64,000 nt of DNA. Source: Xylaria sp. FL1777 (taxonomy: Eukaryota > Ascomycota > Sordariomycetes > Xylariales > Xylariaceae). Shown here piece after piece: positions 11,995 to 24,800 of this stretch. The notes beneath the pieces were generated by a model that was not told where the DNA came from, did no database searches, and saw only the letters and a list, made by a program, of their open reading frames with translations. The stretch covers positions 25,066 to 89,065 of the forward strand of contig MU400682.1 in the NCBI GenBank assembly GCA_022578965.1. The letters run 5' to 3'. The first letter of the stretch is position 1; every line of letters starts with the position of its first letter. Made by a program: the position numbers and the translations under genes.

Positions 11995-13698
11995 TCAGAA
12001 TGTGGCAGCATGTATGATCACCTTAGCCCACTTGTTGAAGGGCTGACAACCTGGCGGCTCGAAGAAGTTCTTCTTCTTGCCAAACGCCATCACCGCTCCC
12101 AGCCGCCGAGATCTTGCCGCCGATCTATGCTTGATCTCCTGATCTCGATCAACACAATCTTCGTCAAGGTCCGCAACATTCCACTTCTCACCATTGGGAT
12201 ATAGCGCTGAATGATCATCCGTCTGCCAAGTGGTATCGTGACCAGCAAGATCGCGCTCCGAGTGGATGCTATCTGTGATCGAGCAAGTAGGAAGCCGTAC
12301 TATGGAAGTGCCTGGCATCTTCTCTTTAATATCAGCATAGATATCCGCTAAGGCGGTAAAAAAGGTGAAGCGAGGCTCTTGGTCATTTTTAGCGTAGGTG
12401 TTGCGCCCCCAGACCTGTCCCAAAAGCTCGTTCTTCCAACACCCAAAAACACCTGCGCCCGAGTCCCCGGGCACCCCCATCCCGGCACGAATCCACTCAT
12501 CCACGGCTTTCTTATTGTGTGGCTGAACATTCTCTACAGTCCAATTCTTCGTCTTGCGCCCGTCGGATAGTCGGTGTCTGCCATGCGTTAAACCCAGCTG
12601 CCCTGTTGTGTACCCACTTGTGCGCCCGACGGAGTACACGAAAGGGGGTAACCCATCTTTCTCGCACGTGCGGAGGAACGAAGCCGGGTCTTCGTCTCGC
12701 TTGATCTCAACGTTATATATATATCCTGACGTGCTACGACAGTGGACGATATTTGGTTGCGGAATCCCCCCAATCGCCTCGTCGGAACCAACTAGAGCCC
12801 AGTCCGTCACGACGTGGCCTTCATTGATGGAAACAGAGAGTCTTGAAGTGTTGTACATAGGTCCGGAATAAGCGACAACATCCCCCACTTTATGTTGGTG
12901 GTGGTCCTTGGAATCAATATGGGATGGGCAATATGTTGAGAGGTTTTGAGGGGGCTGAGCGCTGTCCCATCGTCGATTCGTGCCTTTATCGTCAAATAGA
13001 TGCCAGCATATAAGCCTGTAGAAGCCTTCATCAATCTGTAGCAATGGACCAAGAGTCGCTGACTCGGTCTTCCAGCCTACGGAATCTCCAATGGCTGGAT
13101 CCGGGGACCATTCCGTATTAAGCGGATTTATACACGAATCCTCGCTGTCACCCGAGGACACACGGCTTAACGAAGTCTCGGGATCGGCTAAGAACTCGAC
13201 TCTGCCTTGGCGGAACATGACGATGGTAGTCGAATCGAGGTTGCTAGGGAGCATGTTCGACTTGCTCTCCCGAAGCTGCCTCTTGATGTCGTTCCCTATC
13301 AGAACGGCCGTCATGATGACGATGGTGCGTTCCCCGGGTTCTGGACCTCTCGAAACGTTGACCGTATACTCTCCTTCCACATTCTCGTCAAGCACCTGTT
13401 CTATCTTGGGCAGGAGCCTTGATTCCCAGATCTCGACAAACAACTTGGTATCTTGTCGGGACTGCTTCCCTCCTTGTTCACTACGAACGGCAAGTTCAAG
13501 CGCTCTCATTTGCGTGTCGAATACGAGTTTCTCGCATAACTCCTTCTTCGGATGATTTTTCAAGTCTTGGAAATCGTCAGGCACAGGCTGGAGTTGTCTT
13601 AGCTGTGCTGTCTCACTATGGGCTACGGCATATTCGACTTCGGTGCTACCTTTCCCGTTCTCGCCAAGTGTAGCGTCGATGCTTGGAAATTTTGCCAT
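11995..13698 (-). CDS. Trypsin-like-fold protein, likely pseudoprotease paralogue
   Basis: Paralogue of the neighbouring fusion protein: both share EWIR(A/G)GxGVxGDSGA, then GQxWGRN, then FFT..(A/S)DI...I.EK. The open frame gives about 567 residues from the first in-frame ATG (13698). The nucleophile Ser (GVPGDSGAGVF) and the Asp (VVTDWALVGSD) are kept, but where the neighbour has IVIAAHV this one reads IVIMTAV, so the catalytic His seems lost. No zinc-finger part is seen. The true start may lie further up: exons 14066-14160 and 13906-14013 joined to 13747 give an in-frame 651-residue model starting at 14160, with usable GT/AG sites. Function unknown; binding or regulatory use of a dead protease fold is inference. 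Confidence 0.68.
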   Translation of the reverse strand: MAKFPSIDATLGENGKGSTEVEYAVAHSETAQLRQLQPVPDDFQDLKNHPKKELCEKLVFDTQMRALELAVRSEQGGKQSRQDTKLFVEIWESRLLPKIEQVLDENVEGEYTVNVSRGPEPGERTIVIMTAVLIGNDIKRQLRESKSNMLPSNLDSTTIVMFRQGRVEFLADPETSLSRVSSGDSEDSCINPLNTEWSPDPAIGDSVGWKTESATLGPLLQIDEGFYRLICWHLFDDKGTNRRWDSAQPPQNLSTYCPSHIDSKDHHQHKVGDVVAYSGPMYNTSRLSVSINEGHVVTDWALVGSDEAIGGIPQPNIVHCRSTSGYIYNVEIKRDEDPASFLRTCEKDGLPPFVYSVGRTSGYTTGQLGLTHGRHRLSDGRKTKNWTVENVQPHNKKAVDEWIRAGMGVPGDSGAGVFGCWKNELLGQVWGRNTYAKNDQEPRFTFFTALADIYADIKEKMPGTSIVRLPTCSITDSIHSERDLAGHDTTWQTDDHSALYPNGEKWNVADLDEDCVDRDQEIKHRSAARSRRLGAVMAFGKKKNFFEPPGCQPFNKWAKVIIHAATF

Positions 13699-15602
13699 AT
13701 TAATTACCTTCTCTTTACTCGATTGTGGGAACGTTCTAGTCTGTGATCTGGAAAACGGCCTGACAAGCGTTGTATCTAGTGAATTATCCGAGGCATCGAT
13801 ATTCGATTGTGTCGACGGAAAAGTATCGTTAAAGGAGCTTATGCCTGGCTCTTTGTTCGACGAGTCCCCACTGAGTAAATTCAAACGATCTATTTGTGTA
13901 GTTACATCGCAAGCAATTTGATGAGAGCCATGAGACTTTCTGGACGGGTGAGCTTTATCTCTCGCTGGGTCTCGATTTGTGCACCGGCGAAATATTCTCC
14001 TCGTCCCTCTGCGCTTGTCAGTTATACAATTAGGTAATTGTTATACAGAGTCCAAGACCACATACCTTGGAAAAGGATGAAATATACGAGCAATTCCTAA
14101 CCTTACCCAGTCCCGTCCGCCAGGTTTTCTCTTCCTATTAGGATCACGAGCTGCAGCCATGTCTCACGGAGGAAGCCGCACCACCAATGCGTCGATGAAT
14201 GGCGAAAACGACAAACAATGTCTGCATCCTGTCTGGGAAAAGGGAGTACCAGACCCATCTTTCCGATCATATATTAGGGAAAAGCAAGTCCTGGTAAGAC
14301 GCATCTACGAAGACTAACTACGTTAGTACACCATGTATGCCGTGAGAAAAGCCGTACCAAAAAGCCGTACCACATAGCCACTAATCACAGGGAAGGATGT
14401 GTCGCCTTTGCTAATCTCATGACACACGCAGCTAAGGCATACTCGGGACAGCGAATATGCAAGACGAGGCATTCTTCGTCCACTCCGGCCACCATAAATG
14501 CAACTATTAGAAGAAGAGGGGGCCCGGGCGATTTCTCAAGCCACCGATGGCCAGAAAACTTGACCTCAACGCCGCAATTGCTGTTCCACCACTTGTGCTG
14601 CTCCCACTTGTCTGTCTGTCTCCCTGTCATACCAAAAGTGACCGTTGGGGGCCAAAAAGGCGCATGACCGTGGACATCGTGATCCCACCGCCTCGAGACA
14701 CACATCAAGGGAGGGAAGTCAACGAATCAATCGATCAATCAGTCATACGAGACTAACGACCACCCCCTTTTTCCACTTCGAGGGAAATCTATGCGGCCCA
14801 AGGATTTACTGCAAGGGACACCGAAAGTGGGAGTTTGTAGTAGATTGATCCAATGACATATCGTCCCGGAGAGTTCTGCGCAGCAGCGTTTCCTTTGGGG
14901 TAGATGTAGGACTTCGGCATATGGATCCGCCCGATTACTAAGGACTAGGAGAGCCTTGCTTAATGGCGTAGCAAACTTCGAAATTTCATTGTGCCTTCAG
15001 ATTAGTAGCACTCGTCTTATCTTCGTACGAGTAAGCTGGCATTCTGAAAAACTATTTGCATATTTGGTAGGACATAGATATAAGGCTCTCAACCGACGGT
15101 AGTTTCTCACGTCAGGCTCGAAGGGATGTGCATATAAAGAGATGAATGCATGTATATAGATGCAGGTAATTCGTCTGAGACAAGACAGCCGTAATAATGT
15201 GCAGTGTAAATTGAACTTGGGATATTGCGTAATACAATGTAATATCAATGATTCCTCTCAAGGCGCCTGTGAACGCCGCGCGTCTTTCCTTCATATCGTG
15301 CACCGCTTATTTGCTTTTCCCTCATCAGATATGCGCCGTACATGGAGGGAGAATGACTCTCTTCTCAAGACGCCGTGTACCCAGTTTCTTTTTTTTCTTG
15401 AATAGGATGCCTCTAGACGCCGCGCTGCCCTTCTGGCTAATACAATTAAAAAAAAAAAAATACAAGCCCGTCATATTACACCTCTCAGGCAGCTGTGTCC
15501 CAGTGCTGTTGGTACATATTGTGGTCATGATGCGGTAATAGATGCTTATCGGTTAACCCGCCCCCAGGCGTCCCTAAGGCGTTGCACTCCCAACTAAGGT
15601 TT
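13699..15602. other. Intergenic, possible 5' exons of the upstream paralogue
   Basis: The stretch 13906-14160 may hold 5' exons of the pseudoprotease gene (minus strand). On the plus strand a 52-codon frame at 14159-14317 starts in the same CATG and is only a weak alternative. From 14.4 to 15.6 kb I see no gene; it contains short A/T homopolymers near 15.39 and 15.45 kb. Confidence 0.35.
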
Positions 15603-18600
15603 CTAATCCTTTTTTCTTTGGGCACGTACTAACTCGGCAGCAAGCTCATTATTCTGTCGCTCGCTGTCTTGGATTCTCTGCCGTGCCGCTGCTCGATCCA
15701 TCTGCCTAGCTTCTCGTTCCTCTTTTAACTTATATTCGAGCTCGCGCAGCCTGAGCATCCATTGACGCTCAGATCCCCGTATAGCACCAGCATCCTCATG
15801 CGAAGAGTTTAGACGTCCCGGGTCAGCTACCCCTATATTGGAGGAGGTCCGGGTTATGGTGCTCGTGCTCCTGCTGGTTGTGTCGAGATGAGTTGTTTTA
15901 CTACGGGGAAGTTTGGATTCTCTGCCGTGTGGCCCTGTAGGCACTAATGGCGAAGGACTCCCTCCCTCGATCAACTCTTCGCCTGAGGCCTGGCTACTAC
16001 TGGCTTTCTTCGTCAAGGTTCGTTCAGAATAACCCACACCTCTATTGCGAGCATCGTGAGCGCGCTGAAGCGTTGCATGCTCTATTTTGAGAGTTCGATA
16101 TGCCGTGTCCAACTGTGATAGCCTCGCTTGGGCGTCAAGATTCCCTGACGCGATACCAGATCGGACGAGGGCCTCAAGTCTGTCGAGCTTCTTTGTGCGT
16201 ACGTCAAGGTTGTTCTCGAGCGTCTGGTACTCTTTCCAAAGTTCACGCTCAACAGATTTGATGCGAGACTGGAAGTTGCCTAGCAGAGACTCAATCATCT
16301 TAATGGCTGCTAGCAGGTTTTTACTAAACCCAGGAAGCATGGTTGATATAGACTCTAGGGATGGTAACGCCCGACCATTAATCAAGCTATTATTGTGTGA
16401 CCAGTCAGAACCGCAGAGCGCCGAAAGGCGCGTCCACAACACCAGTAATAGGTTGTTGCGCTCAGCAAGCTGTTCCTTAAACGAGGCCTCTAACTGGGCT
16501 ATTTTCCTTTTATCTGATGCTCGAGTGGACTCTAGCTCTATGATGCGCGAATCCTGACTAGTGACTGTTCGTGATACGTGGTGGTGTGTGCGTTGGAACG
16601 TCTCGAATTGGTTCTTGGTGTTACGATGAGCTTGGCGTTCTTTGTCAAGCAGATCTCCGAATTTACGAGTTTCGAGGGCGTGTGATTCAAGTAGGCTATC
16701 GCGTTGCTTGATGATATGGTCTTTTTCCAGCAGAGAATTCTTGGTGGTATCAAGTTCACGGACTGTTGTCTCGAGCTCACGTTGAAGGGTGGCAATAGAC
16801 TAGCCACGAGTTAGTTTTAAGCCTGTGAATACAGATGCTAGACGGGATTTTTACCTGAAGTAGACTTGACCGAGTTCCATTTAGGTCTCCTAGAGCCTCT
16901 CGCAAGTTACTCTCGAGTTCCATCAGCCTCTCCTTCCATTGTGTCGCTTCCACTTCCCTGTTACCAAGGCTCTGTCGGAGGATCCTAGCCTCCTCTTTGG
17001 CCGAGGACGCTTCGCGATTGAGGTCATTGACCATCTGCTGCACCTCTTCCTTCTCGCGGTTGGCAATCAACTCGCGCTGTTTGCGTTCATTAGCAAGTCG
17101 TTGGTCAAGCTCTTTGGCGCGGTCGCGCTCCTCTGCAATTATCTGTTCAGCGTTGGCTAGAGCGGCTTCAAGGTCACCGATACGAATCTTGTCCCCTTCT
17201 TGCTCTTCACGCAAGAAGGCTATCTCACCCTGGCTGGACTCTTGCTGTACACCCAATCGCTGAGCCTTCTCGTTGGATTCCAAGAGTTGAGTCTCAAGAT
17301 CCTCGAGCTCTTTACCCGAATCCACTAGTTCTTGCTCGAGCTGCTCAATTCTTTTCTGCGTCTTCGCCTGTTCATCTTCGAGCCTTATGAGGGACTCAGT
17401 CATACTGCGCATCTCCTCCTGAAGGGCTTCGAAATTCTCTGAGCGGTCCTGCAGATCTAGCTGCAGCCTCTGGATCTCATCGCTCTTCTGGTCAGCTTCT
17501 GTCTCTAGTTCGTTCACAAGTCCCTGAGCTTCTTCCTGGAGATCCGCAAACTTGTTCTCCCAAGCAGCCTGATCCTGCAGCGCCTCGTCTCGTTCAGCTT
17601 GAATAGCCATGAGATCACTCATCGTGCTCTCCAACTCTTCCTGGGTGGCAACAGCATTTTCCTCGGCCTGTCTTTTGCCTTCTATCGCCTCTTCGAAGTC
17701 TGCCATGCAGGTCTCAAGCTCCCGCTGAAGTTCTTGGTTTTTGAACTTCAACTCATTGACTTTATCACGCTGTTCCGCTATCTTGTTTTCCAGCTCTTCT
17801 CGGTCTGGGTCTTCCATAGCCACTGTTAACCGAGATCGCGCACTGCCTCTTGATATGGGGCGATCATGACCGCCGACCCTTGAAGCTGATCGATCTAAAA
17901 GGCTATCAAGCGTAGAAGGCGCTGGCCCATTACGGCGTTGGGCTAGCTTGAGGTCTTCGATCTCCTGATACAGCCGCTCTTTTTCGCGATTCCGAGAGGT
18001 AAGCATGGAAGTCTGCGCGCCAACCTCCCTACGCAACTCAGCATTTTCATGCCGCAGCTTCTCGCTCTCCCGACGAAGTTCTTCCACCAATGTCGACGAC
18101 TGGCTCAGAGAGTTAGTTTGATCCACTTCCCCTGACAAGCCAGATACTGGACGCGACCGCGAAGGTGAAGTCTGCCTAGGTTTCCTAGTGATGTTATAAA
18201 TATTGGTTGTATGATGCAAACCCCCACCTACAGGTACTGATCCATTCATTTCTTGTTTTAGTGTAAAAATCTCATCTCGTAGCCTCCGATTTTCATCATC
18301 CGCTTGTTCACGGCGTGCCGTTTCTTGTTCTAGAAGGTCTTTCCAGACGTCCGCTTCTTCCTGTCTTCCCAGCGTCTCCTCTACACGCCCAGTAACCCTG
18401 TCCCCCATAGTCTTAACGGTTTCCACTAGCTTTCTCTTCTCTAGTTCACTAGCCATGTTGTCCGATCTGAGTCGTTCAATCTCACGTATGTACTCTTCAA
18501 TTTGTTCACGAAGCAGAATAATCTCCTCTTCGTTGGCCTGCGCACTTGACCCGAAGGTGGGCGTTGCTCTACCATCGGACGAAATCCCGCTCCGTGCAGT

Positions 18601-20217
18601 GCTGGGACGGCCTTCGTCATCGTGGTGCCGCTTCTCGAGTTCTTTGACCCTCCGCCTCAGCATTTTATTGTCCCTCTGTAAAACGGCTAATGAGGTTCTC
18701 AACTCGACATTCTCCGAGATCATCTCCTTAATACCCTCTTCGGAGAGTTTGTCTAACCGATCAGAGAGGAACATGACCTTGAGCTTAAGGTCAAAGTTTT
18801 CTTTAGAAAGCCGCTCAATAGTACTAGACTGCTCTTTCAATGTCATATTCCGCCCGCCCCGCGCAACGGTACTCGGGGCTGGGGTGTAGTCGGAGAGCTT
18901 GCGATACGATTGGAGTGGTGTCGATAAGCCACCTTTGGTCTGGTATTCTTTGGCAAGAGACTCAGGTACTTCGACACTGCGCACATGCCGTGCAATGATG
19001 GTGTCTGTGGGCGCGCTGAGGGGTTGCCTCTTAGCCTTAGGGGTAGCGAGATTGTCCCCTGAGAGTTCACGGATAGGGCTCTCGACTTCTTCGAGGGGTT
19101 CGAGCGGGCCAGGTCGTGTGGGGTCGAGACTGTCGTCGAAGCCCGAGGCCATGCTTCCCATGCTAATGGAACGAGAGAGATCGTTGCTCGCACTGCGTGT
19201 CAAACCAAAGGCAGGGGCGGCGCCTCCCGACTGGAGCGCATAATCGGCACTCAGGCCAACAGTGGCATCACCTTCGGTGTCGTCGCCGGTGAGAAACGAG
19301 GAGGCAGACGAGCGCTGGCTGGCAGTCCTACTACGTAAATACCTAGGGCGCTTAGCAACCTTAAGAGCATTACCCGGAGTAGCTCCCGCATCGACGGACA
19401 ATCGATTGGTAGCTACGTCTGAGTTGCTAGGGTTGAGGGTAGGGGCACCAGTTGAGAAAGACGCATCATCATAGACATCGTCTATATTGGAGCTATCCTG
19501 GACTGGTGCACTATTGTCCTCCTGCTCCCCGGGGAGTTTATGAGCCGTGGCATCGGTGGCGGCAGAGGCAGCCCTCGACGCTGCACGGGCAGCAACAGCA
19601 GCTGTAGGGGATGAGAAGTCTCCAAGGGCAGATGAGCTGTTAGTTGCATCTGCATTAGCATTGGCATTGGCACTGGCATTGTCTTCGTCGTCGCTCAAGG
19701 CACTGCCAGGCCGGGATTCGGGTAGCATCGAGTCCTCTGGCTGGACGGGAGTAAGATTAGATGTAGTCGCCGTAGACGTGGTCACCGTAGCGGTGGGCTC
19801 GGGGGGTTCGCGTGTCGACTGCTGGTTGGCCTCGCTGGCCTGGGGCGGTGATATTGGAGACATCTGCGAATCGGATTCGTGTAGCTGGCGCGTGGGAGCT
19901 GCATCAGCAGGTGTGGGGGGTTTCTTGGGCCGCGCAGCGTCGAAGAGGTAGGTGTCGTCTATTCCCGCGTCTGGGCCGACGACCTGGATAGTCGGGGAGG
20001 CAGGCGGAAGAAAGCTCGATTCGACGTCTTGGAGGTGAGCCCTGACATGCTCCTCCTCGGTCATGGAGTCGACGTGCTGCTCGTAGTCCGGCTCGAGCTT
20101 GGTGGTTTCGACGAAGCTGCTGTCGTTGGGCAGAGGGCGTGGAGGCTGGAGTGACTGCGGCCCCGACCCAGCTTGGTCTTGCCGGCCAGCGCCGCCGTGG
20201 TTCTCATCTTCTTCCAT
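15603..20217 (-). CDS. apsB: Microtubule-organising-centre protein ApsB/Mto1-like
   Basis: Probable scaffold that recruits gamma-tubulin complexes to septal and spindle-pole-body outer-plaque organising centres (A. nidulans ApsB, fission yeast Mto1). Exons 16855-20217 and 15603-16799 with a 55-bp phase-0 intron give about 1519 residues. Residues 1-~440 are disordered, acidic and Ser/Thr/Ala-rich. A centrosomin N-terminal motif (Cnn_1N) begins near 458: MTLKEQSSTIERLSKENFDL, LKVMFLSDRLDKL, RDNKMLRRRVKELEK. A very long heptad coiled coil follows to ~1400. The end carries WMLRLRELEYKLKEEREAR, matching the Mto1 C-terminal Mto2-binding motif. The ATG at 20217 (MEEDENHGG) is the first in frame. Neighbours do not inform its role. 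Confidence 0.87.
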
Positions 20218-21826
20218 GGCAAAACACAAGTCTCATGCGCAACGGGACTGGGGGAGGTGCTGGTGTAGTCGGAGGCGACCTCGTAAGCAATCGGGGCCCG
20301 ATGGAAGAACAGTCGATACGGAAACAGACTTGCGACCAGGGTCAACACGCTCTCGTCTACATGTGTGGGGGGGGTTATGTATATGTGTAGGAGCCGAAGA
20401 TTTCACAGGTAAAATATGTGTGTATGTATGTGGCAAGTAAGTACGAAGTAGTTTGTGCGGCAACGTGTAGAGAAGCTGCAGAATGCCGCAAACGTCTATG
20501 AATTCTGCGTGGTGACGGTGACGGTGACGGTGACGGTGTTGGTGCTGGTCATGTATCTAGTGTATAATACCTGTCTATAGCACCGGTAGCGATGTCTATG
20601 ATATGATATGTTCCTTTATCGACAGGGGAACGCCAATCGCATGCCCAGGCTAACAAAGAACCCGGGCCTGGACCGGGATTGGAAGCTGGAATTGGGGTCG
20701 AAGTTGGAAGCTGAGGCGGAAGTACAAGGAGATGGAGTTCATGATGCAGATTCTGGTTTTTTTGTTTTGTTGATGAGTTCGCAGCAAAGCATGCACGATG
20801 CCTACCCGATTCTTGTTATACTCTGCTAGTATTAAGCTATCGCAAGCATGGGAATCCATGAGTCTTGGCTTTAGTTTGGTGGTTGATGGTGAGGGATAGT
20901 GCGCCAAAGTACCTAAACCTTACCTACGGTCCGTGCTGCAAAGCCTCCATGATAGGCCCGGTTAGTGGACCCTAGTGCTGCATTGATAGTGTATGTAGGC
21001 GGTACCTGCCTATATCATGCCAGTGCCGGCGTTGCTGGGTCAGCGGTATCTACCTATCTAATCCACTGTGGGCTATAATATCTTATGTCAACTTAAGTAT
21101 GCGTATGTCACAACAGCAAAGATCTAACGCTGTGTTTCTCTATTCGAAATTGAAGGCGCCTACATGTACCTAGGTGCTTACTTACATGAAACCTGCAGAG
21201 TACCCCCCGATAAAAAAGTAAACTGAAGAAAAGAAAATAAAAAACAACTCTAATCCAAGCCTCATCTCTCCATGTATATATCTTTTTTTATCTTCTTATT
21301 ATTCTTAGCCGTCTTCAACACCATGAACCATTACCACGATGCTCATATAACTAGGTACCTGATAACTACTTGGCTACCTGCATGATTAGACAATTCTGTC
21401 TGGTTGAATGATGCATATGTAAGCACCTACCTATACTACTACATACGTGGACGTCTCATCGCCGAGAAAGACGATACCTCCAAAGGCAAGTATAAACAGG
21501 AAGATACTAGTATAATGTACACCATCCTAGCGCCATTGAATTCTCCGACAACTATACCATCTATGGCATACTAATTTCCTAGTGCTATGGATAGCAATTC
21601 AATCTTCACAGCTTCTGGTCCTTACACTCAAGAACCATTGGGTAGCATAACGCTGATCTTCGGCCTCATCGACGACAATCCACCCACATAGTATCCAAGT
21701 ATCTGTATACATTGTAGTATAATGTATATCTACCCATGCCGCATCCGCCGCATGGACCCATCCTCTATCGATATGGTATCTAACTATCTGATCGTGCCCA
21801 CCTCCGTATCTTACCTTGTTCAATGT
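20218..21826. other. Intergenic, upstream of apsB-like gene
   Basis: About 1.6 kb between the apsB-like start and the 3' end of the NLR gene (both minus strand). It holds the apsB leader/promoter and a hexamer microsatellite. TACCT-type words are frequent. No gene seen. Confidence 0.45.
20511..20540 (+). repeat. Hexanucleotide microsatellite (GTGACG)n
   Basis: About four tandem GGTGAC units followed by degenerate GGTGTTGGTG. It lies about 300 bp upstream of the apsB-like start codon. Confidence 0.8.
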
Positions 21827-24800
21827 CTACCTTCTACTTAAACCTACAATCACGGTGCCTCTAGATCGTGGCCCTCGCCGAGTCGTGCGCGGCGACAAGG
21901 GCAACGAGGGGAGATATAGGACCGCAGGCTTCTGCTGTGCGGCTTCGTCTCCTTCTCCTTCTGTCTTGGGTTTCCGAGAGACCGGAGGTGCTGGGAATGG
22001 GAATACTGAAAGCCTCAGGCCTTTGTGAGGCGCGAACCAACTGTCGCCATTTGCCATCTTGTTCACCGCCCGGAACACACGCTCCAGCCTGAAAGACGCC
22101 CCGAACTCGGGTTGGAGGAGTGCTTCGGCAGAGCTGCATCTTGCCAGAATTGCCGAAGCGTCTGTCTCGCCCAGAAACGCCGTCCAGCGCCGCCATATCC
22201 GGCAATTGTTCAATGTGAACATGTTGAATATGGCGTGTTGGGGGAGGAAATATCGTACAGGTCGCGGGGAGAGCAGGTGGTATAGCAGGTTGTCTACCGC
22301 ATATCGTAAGAATGGGTATGACGACGTGATGAGATTGCGTTGGTCCACGACGTTTTTGTGCCACATAGGCGATGTCTGCGACGACAAGACACTCTGTTTC
22401 GGTTCCCGTAGACGATGTCCACTCACCAGGGGCGATAGATCCGACGTGTTCAGGTACATTAGGATCGTACGGAGAAGACTATAATGGCAGAGGTGAACGG
22501 CCTCGTGATTGGATGGTATGATCGTTGCTCGCCCCGAGGACAGCGCAGCGAAGCCCCTGCCGGACAAGAAAAACGATCTAACAGACTCATTTATGGGATA
22601 AACATGCTGGAGTCCGAGCGACTGTTGCGCTTTACCCTCGTCATCCACCGGCCTTGCCTCCAGGAGGCCACGCGTCCGTGAGCAAAGCCATTGGTAAAAC
22701 TGCGAGGGGGTGTCGAAATGCTTCCCCGTCTTTTGCAGTTCTTGCATCGACCAAGGCAGCCCAACATCCATTGCAGTTTCCGCGTCGCAGCAGAGGAGAA
22801 ACCGCGTACGGCCCACTACAACATTCGCTATCAGCATCTACCCATCCTAGGCGTGCCTTGTCGGTGGCTCGAGATAACGTGGGGCTTCTAGGGTATGACC
22901 TTGGTCCGAAAAGGAGCCTTTGCCCCTCTGAATACTGCCAGAACAAGAGGATGATAATACTGAGGATTACTTACAGCGAACTGCCATTTGCAAATCATTA
23001 AGCAGCATAGGCTCCGACGACAACATGACCCACCGCATTATAGTCGTTGCCTCCGCCTTTTCTTTAGGTGAGAGGGTTCCTAAGGTCAGTTCATATAGGC
23101 CGTATAGGTCTGTGGGGAGCTCTCCCAGGGTCTTGTTCACCAGGTCCTGCTCTCCGCCACCATCAATGACTCCGTTAAGGATGTTAGTCGCAAATTGTGC
23201 CCATAGGAAACTACCGCCGGCCTTCTCAGCGATCTCTTTCGCTGTAATGGACCACCCCTCCCAACGCGCCTTCAGACGGGACTGTACTAGCCGTACAATA
23301 TCTTCGAGGTTATGATTTTCGAGTTCTAACTGGGTTATATTCGCCGGAACATTGTCGCTAATTGGTCGGCTAGCTAGGCACACGCTAAAATTTGAACTCT
23401 GTGCCATTTGACATAGGCAATACATGAGCTCCCGGATATACTCATCGTCGCAACTATCTTCAGCATCAACTAAGATAAATGTCCTTCTTGCTAACGTCCG
23501 AGGCTCGTTTATAATGTAGTCATCGAGAAAGAATCGAGTCAAATCGGCATCACTGATGCTTCCTTGGCATATGCTGGAAAGTCTTTGGCGAAGATTCAGG
23601 TCTTGCGCGAAGAGTTGAGAGAGAATAGAACGGATAACCGTGACAGACCGTATATTACCCAGCTTCGACTCCGACACTGGGGCTCGGTCTAAATCCTGGC
23701 CTTCCGCGGTACAGTATATAATTGACGTCGTAGCAGATCTCCATTGCTTTTCCATTTGGTACCTAACATGTCGCAACTGCGTCGACTTTCCCGAGCCTAA
23801 CGCACCTGTCAGCCAGAGCATGCGTTCATTGCTACCTCCTTGTCGACGATACCAATCACAAAACTCCTCTGTGCTGCATATTCCCTTGCATGTACCTAAG
23901 GGACACCCTGCGATAGACGACTGAGAGCCGTGGACTCGGTGGTTTGCGAGTCGTCGCAAGCAGTCTTGTTCTTATTAGTTTGAACATAGGACATGGGAGC
24001 AATACTTGCGTACTTATTTCTTCAACGCTAAGCCCTCGACGCTAATATCTCCTATTAGCCATATACTCTAACAGGTATTCGACAAAGATATCCTACCTTG
24101 GACCTTTCATCCTTCACAATACCTTGAAGGATTCTGGATAGTGATTTGAAACCGGCATCATTCGCCGAGTTAAAATGGCACATTGTCCGGTGGTTCGCGG
24201 GTAAGCTCTCTGCGTCTTCTCTCACATCTCCAAGCTTACTCGATTCGACACGACTATTCTACGCAGATAGGTGAGCTCAATGCTAACGGTTAACTAGAAG
24301 CAGGTCGAGACCCACGATTAACTTATTTGAGCCTCCTTGTCTTTCTTGATAGGTCTTGACCGTGAAGTTGAAGTAATGCCAAAGCCGAACGAATGACTCC
24401 TGGGCTCCTACCCATCTAGTATTATTAACACCGCACAAAGCAGATAGTGCCGAGCTCTCTGTTCTGATGCTCAGGGACGCCTCCGCCATCGACACAACCG
24501 TGTCTGCCAGCGGCACTTGCTCTACGGCCCTGTGCGGGCAGCCGAAGAAAATGATCGCGGCTGTAGAGCTTAGAATGTCCTGTTGGTTTTGCGTGTTACT
24601 AGACTCGGCCTCGCGCAGCACCTAACTAATCATAAGTATTTCTGCATACAAATATCGTATTTGCAAACACACCTCCTTTACAATGACGCCTCCAAGGGAA
24701 TGCGCAATAAAAACCAATGGCCTTTGTTGTACACCACCACCATGTCGAAGACTGCCAAGATCTCGAAGCAGGTCATTCACGTGAGCGAAGAGGTCGGGCT

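Noticed and set aside
8664..14160. Biosynthetic or defence gene cluster including the NLR
   Set aside because: The protease-like pair and the NLR are separated by the housekeeping apsB-like gene and differ in layout; nothing links them except distance.
14159..14317. 52-codon plus-strand frame (MSHGGSRTT...)
   Set aside because: It begins in the same CATG as a better-supported minus-strand exon, has no recognisable domain, and no convincing continuation downstream.
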